NCBI GenBank assembly: GCA_026713405.1 | Contig: JAPOON010000788.1 | Location: 1 to 7,381 of the forward strand | DNA from: Gammaproteobacteria bacterium | GTDB taxonomy: Bacteria > Pseudomonadota > Gammaproteobacteria > Pseudomonadales > Azotimanducaceae_A | Length of the DNA stretch: 7,381 bases | Direction of reading: 5' to 3' | Shown here: positions 1 to 4,367 of the stretch, one piece after another | How the letters are laid out: every line of letters starts with the position of its first letter | Numbering within the stretch: the stretch's first letter is position 1 | Notes under the pieces: model-generated | Told to the model about the DNA's origin: nothing | Database searches by the model: none | Seen by the model: only the letters and a program-made list of their open reading frames with translations | Made by a program: the position numbers and the translations under genes

Positions 1-199
1 ACCGCTCGCCGTTCTCGACAAACGTCAACTTGTCGACGTGCGCCGGGTCTCGTTGCCTGTCGATGAAGTCCGCCAGCGTCCGTGCCCCGCTTGCGAGCCC
101 GGGCTCGCCGGTCACGTCTGCCACCCGCTTGCCGTGCATCCACACATCGCGCCCGTCGCGCAACGAATCCAGGTACTGCGCACCGCTCTTGATCGCCAT
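1..199 (-). CDS. HpaB-type flavin-dependent phenol hydroxylase, N-terminal part (cut by window edge)
   Basis: Only the first 66 codons are present; the frame is open to the left edge. The translation begins MAIKSGAQYLDSLRDGRDVW and continues with HGKRVADVTGEPGLASGART, which matches the N-terminal domain pattern of the 4-hydroxyphenylacetate 3-monooxygenase oxygenase (HpaB) family: a YL-SL-DGR-(V/I)-G-RV-DVT core. Family members use reduced flavin supplied by a separate reductase to hydroxylate phenols in the cytoplasm; 4-hydroxybutyryl-CoA dehydratases share the same fold. The start is well supported: an AAGGAG Shine-Dalgarno site lies 7 nt upstream of the ATG at 197-199. The gene follows the MarR-type regulator by 25 bp on the same strand, so the two are probably cotranscribed, and an HpaR-like regulator next to an HpaB-like enzyme favours a phenolic substrate. 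The exact substrate cannot be read from this fragment. Confidence 0.8.
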   Translation of the reverse strand, partial: MAIKSGAQYLDSLRDGRDVWMHGKRVADVTGEPGLASGARTLADFIDRQRDPAHVDKLTFVENGER

Positions 200-224
200 C
201 GGTCTACTCCTTTCCTTACCGTTG

Positions 225-692
225 TCAGTCCATGTTCAATCCGGCCTCGGCTCCGAACCCGCCGTTCGCCGACCCGGCGTTGGCGGCAACCTTGCGAAGC
301 GTGGCCAGCAATACCGCCCATTCGCTCTCGCTGACCGTGCTTTCCAGGTCCGAGTAAGCCGCATCGACAAGCGGCGTCACCCGGCCCCTGAGCGCCTTGC
401 CGGCGCCGGTCAGGCATACCCTGACCACGCGCCTGTCCTGCCGGGAACGCCGCCGCTCGACCAGCCCGTCCCGTTGCAGGCGGTCAACCACCCCGACCAG
501 GCTTGGGGGCTGGATCAGGGTCTTTTCTGCCAACGCCAGCAGCGGCTTGCCGTCCTGCTCCCACAACGCCCGCAAGACGCGCCATTGCTGCTCGGTGATG
601 CCGAATCTCGCGAAGATGGCCCTGAAAGGGGGCATGACGGCATCGAGAGTGTGATAGAGGACCATGGGCAGCGAGGTTTCGAACGGTTTCAT
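225..692 (-). CDS. MarR-family transcriptional regulator, HpaR type
   Basis: A 155-residue winged-helix repressor of normal MarR length. It starts MKPFETSLPMVLYHTLDAVM; the segment TEQQWRVLRAL at residues 33-43 is typical of HpaR, the homoprotocatechuate-operon regulator. The recognition helix is about residues 62-80 (PPSLVGVVDRLQRDGLVER), followed by the wing with the D-R-R motif (D86-R88) and a dimerising C-terminal helix. The last 18 or so residues (GSANGGFGAEAGLNMD) are a Gly/Ala-rich tail. It is the first gene of a minus-strand pair with the HpaB-type oxygenase. MarR proteins commonly repress their own operon and are released by an aromatic ligand, so control of the downstream hydroxylase is likely but inferred. 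No good Shine-Dalgarno site precedes the ATG; an AT-rich promoter region with an inverted repeat lies directly upstream. Confidence 0.9.
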   Translation of the reverse strand: MKPFETSLPMVLYHTLDAVMPPFRAIFARFGITEQQWRVLRALWEQDGKPLLALAEKTLIQPPSLVGVVDRLQRDGLVERRRSRQDRRVVRVCLTGAGKALRGRVTPLVDAAYSDLESTVSESEWAVLLATLRKVAANAGSANGGFGAEAGLNMD

Positions 693-704
693 CCAGCGTG
701 ACCG

Positions 705-748
705 TCAATTTAATTTATATTTTAACTATTCATATATTAATTAAATTA
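705..748. promoter_or_regulatory. AT-rich divergent promoter region with a MarR-type operator candidate
   Basis: This strongly AT-rich island in GC-rich surroundings separates the minus-strand MarR gene from the plus-strand phosphatase gene. It holds a perfect 9-bp inverted repeat, AATTTAATT at 707-715 and AATTAAATT at 739-747, with arm centres 32 bp apart (about three helical turns), plus the self-complementary TTAATTAA at 737-744. On the minus strand TATAAA (714-719 on plus) could be the -10 box of the MarR gene. Autoregulation by the adjacent MarR protein is inferred from position and symmetry. Confidence 0.5.
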
Positions 749-749
749 C

Positions 750-778
750 TTGCGCTGTCAACAGGCTAACCGTGTAAT
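750..778 (+). promoter_or_regulatory. possible sigma70-like promoter for the phosphatase gene
   Basis: TTGCGC (750-755) and TGTAAT (773-778) are separated by exactly 17 bp. The -10 match is five of six, the -35 match weak. Transcription would start only a few bases before the ATG at 788, giving a leaderless or nearly leaderless message, which agrees with the lack of a Shine-Dalgarno site there. Confidence 0.3.
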
Positions 779-787
779 CTCCGCCCG

Positions 788-1531
788 ATGTTCGACCCCC
801 CCAACCGCCGCAGGATTTTTCTGCTCCGTCACGCCGAAGCCGCCTACGTCCACGATGATGGAACGGTGACGGAAGATCCACGCAGCGTGCCGCTGACGGA
901 ACTCGGCCGGCAGCAGGCGCGCAAGCAGGCAGCGGTGCTGGCAAGCGTTGCCTTCGACCGTGCAATCTGCTCCGGGCTGCCCCGCACCGTCGAGACCGCC
1001 CGGCTGATTCTCGCTGGCCGGGAGGCGCCCTCCCTGGAGCAGGAGCCAGCGCTCGAGGAGATTCGCGGCGCCGGGCGGGCTTACGGCCGGGAGAACAGCG
1101 CCGCCTGGCTGCAGGAGGTGGCCAACCCCTGGGCGGCCGCGGAACGACCGGACGGCCGCTTTCTCGGGGGCGAGAAGTTCACCGATTTCGGCGCCAGGGT
1201 CGTTCCGGCATTCGACCGCATCGTCGCCAGGGGCGACTGGTCGCACCTGTTACTTGTACTGCACGGCGCCGTCAACCGCAGAATTCTGAATCATGTCCTG
1301 GGCCTGGCCTGGCAGAAAGGCGTAACCATCGAACAGGATAACTGCTGTATCAATATCATCGATGTGGACAGCAATGAGAACGGCGAGGTGACCCGGTATC
1401 TGATTCGGGCGGTGAACGTGACAGGTTACAACCTGAACAAGTCCGGCATCCTGCTCACGACCATGGAACAGTCGGCACTGCGGGTGAGCGAGGTGCTCGG
1501 CGGGGAAGCTGCAGGGGAGCAAGGCCGGTAG
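788..1531 (+). CDS. histidine phosphatase family protein (phosphoglycerate-mutase-like)
   Basis: A 247-residue protein of the histidine phosphatase superfamily (branch 1). It carries the hallmark RHAE motif at the N-terminus (R14, H15 as the phospho-accepting His, E17), the second conserved Arg in CSGLPRTVETA (R66), an acidic pair at E90-E91, and the second catalytic His in VLHGAVNRR (H159). All core catalytic positions are therefore present and the enzyme should be active as a phosphatase or mutase; SixA, CobC and GpmB-type roles cannot be separated from sequence alone. The last 20 or so residues look like an unstructured tail. The ATG at 788 is the first start after an in-frame stop at 767-769 and has no recognisable ribosome binding site. 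The gene is divergent from the MarR gene and is followed by two GC hairpins. Confidence 0.88.
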   Translation: MFDPPNRRRIFLLRHAEAAYVHDDGTVTEDPRSVPLTELGRQQARKQAAVLASVAFDRAICSGLPRTVETARLILAGREAPSLEQEPALEEIRGAGRAYGRENSAAWLQEVANPWAAAERPDGRFLGGEKFTDFGARVVPAFDRIVARGDWSHLLLVLHGAVNRRILNHVLGLAWQKGVTIEQDNCCINIIDVDSNENGEVTRYLIRAVNVTGYNLNKSGILLTTMEQSALRVSEVLGGEAAGEQGR

Positions 1532-1532
1532 A

Positions 1533-1587
1533 GCCCCGCTTGACGGGGCCCTCACCGGCGAAGGGGCGCGTCAGATGCCGCGCCCCT
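1533..1587 (+). terminator. two consecutive GC-rich hairpins after the phosphatase gene
   Basis: The first hairpin is GCCCCG (1533-1538) with CGGGGC (1544-1549) and a 5-nt loop, beginning 2 bp after the stop codon. The second is a perfect 9-bp stem, AGGGGCGCG (1562-1570) with CGCGCCCCT (1579-1587) and an 8-nt loop, followed by CAATAAATAG. There is no proper T-tract, so this is a plausible but not classical intrinsic terminator, or an mRNA 3'-end stabiliser. Confidence 0.5.
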
Positions 1588-1617
1588 CAATAAATAGATA
1601 CACCGATCACCTCCTTA
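1571..1617 (-). other. perfect Shine-Dalgarno sequence with a 10-codon reading frame
   Basis: Read on the minus strand, 1605-1617 is TAAGGAGGTGATC, the exact complement of the 16S rRNA 3' end. Six bases after its GGAGG comes a GTG (1601-1603) opening a 10-codon frame, (M)YLFIEGRGI, that stops with TGA at 1571-1573 inside the GC hairpin. No gene on that strand follows, and the region is antisense to the 3' end of the phosphatase message. It may be a leader-peptide-like element or chance. On the plus strand the same bases are an anti-Shine-Dalgarno sequence. Confidence 0.2.
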
Positions 1618-1799
1618 TTGTTGCCCGACACGCGGCGGATGGTGCGTCAACTGGAACCTGATTGCAATCGCTGGCGTGCCGGGGCTGCACCGGTTGCGGT
1701 AGCCGGCGGACAATCCGGTTCAGACAGTAGTCGCCGGGACAGCGTATCGACCGAAGGAGTACACTACCCGGGGTTCAACATCCTGCAGACGGGTAGCGT

Positions 1800-2153
1800 A
1801 TGTTCCTTGAAGGTATACACCACGTATCCATCAACGTGAAGGACACGGCCGCCGCGGAAAAGTTTTACGTGGAGGTGCTGGAGATGGAGTTGCTCGACCG
1901 CCCGGATTTCGGTTTCCGGGGCGCCTGGCTTCGCGCCGGAGAGCAGGAAGTGCACCTCATGGAAATGGATTCGGGTCCACCGCTCAAGGAACAGCACTTC
2001 GCGTTCAGGGTTTCCGACATCGACGCCCTGCGGGAACGGTTGGCCGATGCCGGGTTTACCTGCTCGGAGCCGCGCGAGATCGCGGGAATCTGTCGGCAGG
2101 CCTTTACCCACGACCCAAGCGGCAACCTGGTCGAGTTCAACCAACGGCTCTGA
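1800..2153 (+). CDS. VOC (vicinal oxygen chelate) family protein, glyoxalase fold
   Basis: A 117-residue single-domain protein with two beta-alpha-beta-beta-beta modules, the usual length for one glyoxalase/bleomycin-resistance/dioxygenase-fold subunit that dimerises. It opens with GIHHVSINVKDTAAAEKFY, ends with DPSGNLVEFNQ, and offers a plausible metal-binding set: H8, H52 (in QEVHLME), H66 (in QHFAFRV) and E112 (in LVEFN). Members isomerise, cleave or add thiols to small substrates on a divalent metal; which reaction applies cannot be read here. The ATG at 1800 must be the start because an in-frame TAG lies at 1794-1796. The Shine-Dalgarno site is weak. The gene is separated from the phosphatase by 268 bp with hairpins, so it is probably its own unit, and it converges on the MFS gene. 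Confidence 0.88.
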   Translation: MFLEGIHHVSINVKDTAAAEKFYVEVLEMELLDRPDFGFRGAWLRAGEQEVHLMEMDSGPPLKEQHFAFRVSDIDALRERLADAGFTCSEPREIAGICRQAFTHDPSGNLVEFNQRL

Positions 2154-2163
2154 GGGTCACCGT

Positions 2164-2242
2164 TGGCCGCTTCCAGCGGCCAGGGACGTTCGCCGCCTCC
2201 AGCGGCCAGGGATGTACGTCGCCCCTAGTGGCAGGGATGTCA
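2164..2242. repeat. three 26-bp degenerate tandem repeats forming small hairpins between convergent genes
   Basis: Copies begin near 2172, 2198 and 2224, exactly 26 bp apart. Copies 1 and 2 share TCCAGCGGCCAGGGAYGT; copy 3 is CCTAGTGGCAGGGATGT with one base missing. A perfect 8-bp stem, TGGCCGCT (2164-2171) with AGCGGCCA (2175-2182), opens the array. Further stems close around CAGGGAYG loops: GCGGC (2176-2180) with GCCGC (2192-2196), and TGGCA (2229-2233) with TGTCA (2238-2242). The array fills the gap between two convergent stop codons and its last copy overlaps the stop codon of the MFS gene. It resembles REP-type intergenic palindromes and may act as a bidirectional transcript end. Confidence 0.7.
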
Positions 2243-3601
2243 GGCGGGCTCGCCGGCAACCGCCTGCAGGCCCGACAGGTCGCGCATCCGTCGCGCGTAG
2301 GGTTTCATGCCCAGTGCCAGGAACCCAATGGCGACCGGAGCGACGCTCACGGATACCAGCGACAACGACCAGGCGACGTACGCCGGGTCCTTGAACAGGT
2401 AGTCCGTGCAGGCGGCGACCAGTGTCGGGCCAAGCGCCAGCCCGATCACGTTGCTCGTAACCACATAAGTGCCCACCACCACGCCTCGCATCTCGTTCGG
2501 CGTCACCGATTGCAGGGCCGAAGCCACCAGGGCCAGCGGCAGGGTCACGAAAAAACTGCCCAGGGCCACGCAGGCAAGACCGCCATAAGGGTTTGATTGC
2601 CAGGGCAGAAGCGCCAGGGCAGCCGCCGCCCCGGCGGCCGAAATCACGGTCAGGCGCAATGGGTAGTCACCGTAGCCCATCGCTTCCAGGCGCCGGGCCG
2701 CCCAGGGCCCGGTGAGCACGCCCCCGGAACCCGAAACCAGGGCGAGAACTCCGTATATTCTGCCTGCCTGCGCCAGGTCCCAGTCGTAGACCCGCACGAG
2801 GATGGTGGGCGTCCAGCCCTGCAGTCCGTACAGGATGACAATGATGAAGGGAGCGCCAACCAGCAGGGCGAGGTAGATGCGCGCATTCTGCCTGACGTAA
2901 CGGATAACCTGGTTCCACGGCAGCGCATCCCGGACGGCACTCGCCCGCCCTTTGCGCGCCGGTTCACGGATGCTGGCCAGTAACGCGGCAATGAGCAGCC
3001 CCGGCAGGCCCACCGCCACGAAGGTGAACTGCCAGGGGGCGAGTTCGCCAATGAAGGGCATGGCCAGGCTGTCCGCATCGCCCGTCCAGTCCAGGACCTC
3101 GGCGCCGGCGATCATGGCCAGCCCGGCGCCGAGGTACGGGCCCATCAGATAGACGCTGATGGGCCGCGCCAGCCGCTCGGGCGGGAAGCAGTCGGAAAGC
3201 ACGGACCAGGCGGCCGGGGTGAGCGCTGCCTCGCCCGCGCCAACCCCCAGGCGGGACACCATGAGCTGCCCGAAACTTCTCGACAGCCCGCAGGCGATGG
3301 TTGCGGCGCTCCAGGCCAGCAAACCGCCGACCATGATGGAAATGCGGTGAAAACGATCCACCATGCGGCCGACGGGCACGCTCATGAGTACGTAGGTGAG
3401 TACAAAGGCGGGCCCCTGCAGGAGACCGATCTGAAAGTCGGAGATTCCGAGGTCCGCCTGGATTGGGGTTACGAGCAGGTTGAGTATCTGGCGGTCAACG
3501 AACGAAAAGGTGTACGCCACCAGCAATACCAGCACCGCATACCAGCCGTACAGCGGCGACGGCCATTCGGAACGGGATGGAACGGGAGGGTTTTCGGACA
3601 T
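2240..3601 (-). CDS. spinster-type MFS transporter
   Basis: A 453-residue polytopic membrane protein of the major facilitator superfamily, with about 12 hydrophobic helices and normal full length. The N-terminal region LVAYTFSFVDRQILNLLVTP holds the D-R pair typical of the spinster-like branch. The family motif between helices 2 and 3 is GRMVDRFHR (about residues 78-86), and helix 4 has RLGVGAGEAALTPAAWS with the conserved Arg and Glu. A soluble loop follows SIREPARKGR mid-protein. Bacterial spinster-like carriers move small organic molecules, often next to aromatic, terpenoid or sterol catabolism genes; the substrate here is unknown. I use the ATG at 3599-3601; a GTG lies one codon upstream (3602-3604). 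No strong Shine-Dalgarno site is visible. The acidic lipoprotein gene lies 122 bp upstream on the same strand, with alternative hairpins in between. The stop codon overlaps the 26-bp repeat cluster. Confidence 0.9.
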   Translation of the reverse strand: MSENPPVPSRSEWPSPLYGWYAVLVLLVAYTFSFVDRQILNLLVTPIQADLGISDFQIGLLQGPAFVLTYVLMSVPVGRMVDRFHRISIMVGGLLAWSAATIACGLSRSFGQLMVSRLGVGAGEAALTPAAWSVLSDCFPPERLARPISVYLMGPYLGAGLAMIAGAEVLDWTGDADSLAMPFIGELAPWQFTFVAVGLPGLLIAALLASIREPARKGRASAVRDALPWNQVIRYVRQNARIYLALLVGAPFIIVILYGLQGWTPTILVRVYDWDLAQAGRIYGVLALVSGSGGVLTGPWAARRLEAMGYGDYPLRLTVISAAGAAAALALLPWQSNPYGGLACVALGSFFVTLPLALVASALQSVTPNEMRGVVVGTYVVTSNVIGLALGPTLVAACTDYLFKDPAYVAWSLSLVSVSVAPVAIGFLALGMKPYARRMRDLSGLQAVAGEPA

Positions 3602-3673
3602 CACCGCGACTCTGGACGCAACATACGACTCCGCGCCACAGGGCCTGCGGCGATTCCTGGTTGAATCCTTACT

Positions 3674-3715
3674 CGGGGCGACGTGCCCCGAACGGGCTGA
3701 TTCCGCGTTCGGGGC
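3674..3715 (-). promoter_or_regulatory. three-arm alternative hairpin between lipoprotein and MFS genes (terminator or attenuator candidate)
   Basis: In the minus-strand transcript a perfect 10-bp hairpin (GCCCCGAACG at 3715-3706 with CGTTCGGGGC at 3694-3685) shares its second arm with a following 6-bp hairpin (CGGGGC at 3690-3685 with GCCCCG at 3679-3674, 5-nt loop). The two cannot form together. The element starts 10 bp after the lipoprotein stop codon and ends about 70 bp before the MFS start. No T-run follows either stem, so a classical intrinsic terminator is not shown; partial termination, RNA processing or attenuation is possible. Confidence 0.5.
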
Positions 3716-3725
3716 AGTTCAGGGA

Positions 3726-4091
3726 TCAGCCTTCGGCAGCTTCCTCGCCGTCTTCGGCGGCAGGTGCTTCCTCGGCGTCGCCCGCGTCTTCTGCAGCGGC
3801 TTCGCCGGCATCCATGCCGGAGTCGTCCATGGCTTCCATGCCACCATCGGCGGCTTCTTCCATGCCGGCATCGGCAGCTTCTTCCATGCCGGCGTCAGCG
3901 GCCTCTTCCATACCGGCATCGGCAGCTTCTTCCATACCGGCGTCAGCAGCCTCTTCCATGGCCCCGGCGGCTTCCATCGGCGCTTCGGCTGCAGGAGCCT
4001 CGGCCGCGTCGCCGCCGCTGTCAGCAGGCTGACCACAGGCTGCGAGCCAAGCCACAGCCAATGCCGCGGCTACAAATCGAGCGATACGCAT
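3726..4091 (-). CDS. polyacidic octapeptide-repeat lipoprotein of unknown function
   Basis: No family is recognised. The 121-residue product starts with a clear lipoprotein signal peptide, MRIARFVAAALAVAWLAAC, with lipobox LAAC and C19 as the lipidated residue; G20 after it is not a retention Asp, so outer-membrane sorting is expected. The 103-residue mature chain uses only nine amino acids (C, G, Q, P, A, D, S, E, M). By hand count it has 35 acidic residues and no Lys, Arg or His. Its centre is five head-to-tail octapeptides at residues 45-84 (four MEEAADAG, then MEEAADGG) and a degenerate sixth, MEAMDDSG, at 85-92, so a Met recurs every eight residues. It is probably disordered or weakly helical; cation or metal binding, or a periplasmic spacer, are guesses. 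The start is supported by GGGAGG five bases upstream of the ATG. The gene precedes the MFS gene and is divergent from the M28-like lipoprotein gene. Confidence 0.82.
   Translation of the reverse strand: MRIARFVAAALAVAWLAACGQPADSGGDAAEAPAAEAPMEAAGAMEEAADAGMEEAADAGMEEAADAGMEEAADAGMEEAADGGMEAMDDSGMDAGEAAAEDAGDAEEAPAAEDGEEAAEG
3840..3959 (-). repeat. five 24-bp in-frame tandem repeats with a 48-bp higher-order period
   Basis: Five exact 24-bp units lie at 3936-3959, 3912-3935, 3888-3911, 3864-3887 and 3840-3863, in coding order. Units 1 and 3 differ at two bases and units 2 and 4 at one, whereas neighbouring units differ at three or more, so a 48-bp pair was itself duplicated. All differences among units 1-4 are at third codon positions and leave MEEAADAG unchanged. 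The run lies wholly inside the lipoprotein gene. Confidence 0.92.
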
Positions 4092-4367
4092 AAACGCCTC
4101 CCAAGCGTGTAACTAGCAGTTGCGGAGCATACCGCAATTCGGCATGCCGTGATACGCAAACGCCGACGTCAGGACCACCCGGCATGACATGGCAGCGAAT
4201 TGCAATGGAACGTGAAGAGGATGGATGCCGCGGGTGTGCGTGCACCCCTCCACGGATCAAGCCGAGATCGGAACACCATGCGCAGCACGCTGTCGCCATG
4301 GGCCCGATGCCAGAACCGCGACAGGTCACGTACACTACTGCCTTGCTGCCCACAGGTTGGAGACCCG
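4092..4367. promoter_or_regulatory. 276-bp divergent control region between two lipoprotein genes
   Basis: No convincing gene is visible here. Towards the minus-strand lipoprotein the region holds its Shine-Dalgarno site (complement of 4097-4102), a 6-bp hairpin TTGCGG (4120-4125) with CCGCAA (4132-4137), and the perfect 10-bp palindrome CGGCATGCCG at 4140-4149. A near repeat, GATACGCA followed by AACGCC, occurs at 4083-4098 (spanning the start codon) and at 4151-4164. Towards the plus-strand gene the only firm signal is GGAG five bases before the ATG at 4368. No strong consensus -35/-10 pair stands out on either strand. Confidence 0.4.

Noticed and set aside
30..701. 223-codon plus-strand open frame antisense to the regulator and oxygenase genes.
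   Set aside because: Both minus-strand products match known families with good spacing; the antisense product is unlike any known protein.
1605..1617. Possible remnant of a 16S rRNA gene.
   Set aside because: The match is only 13 bases with no flanking rRNA similarity; it is better explained as a Shine-Dalgarno-like sequence or chance.
1618..1839. 73-codon plus-strand frame before and across the VOC gene start.
   Set aside because: It begins with TTG without a ribosome binding site, overlaps the VOC gene in another frame, and has no recognisable features.
3840..3959. Regular 24-bp repeats considered as a CRISPR array.
   Set aside because: The units are head-to-tail with no spacers and lie inside a coding frame; no cas genes are present.
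3480..4112. Long plus-strand open frames across the lipoprotein repeat (for example with repeated FFHAG or ASSMPASA units).
   Set aside because: They mirror the 24-bp repeat of the minus-strand gene, lack a ribosome binding site, overlap the MFS start, and their repeats are less regular than the identical minus-strand octapeptides.
4200..4367. 56-codon N-terminal extension of the M28-like lipoprotein.
   Set aside because: It would bury the lipoprotein signal peptide; ATG 4368 has a Shine-Dalgarno site at the right distance.
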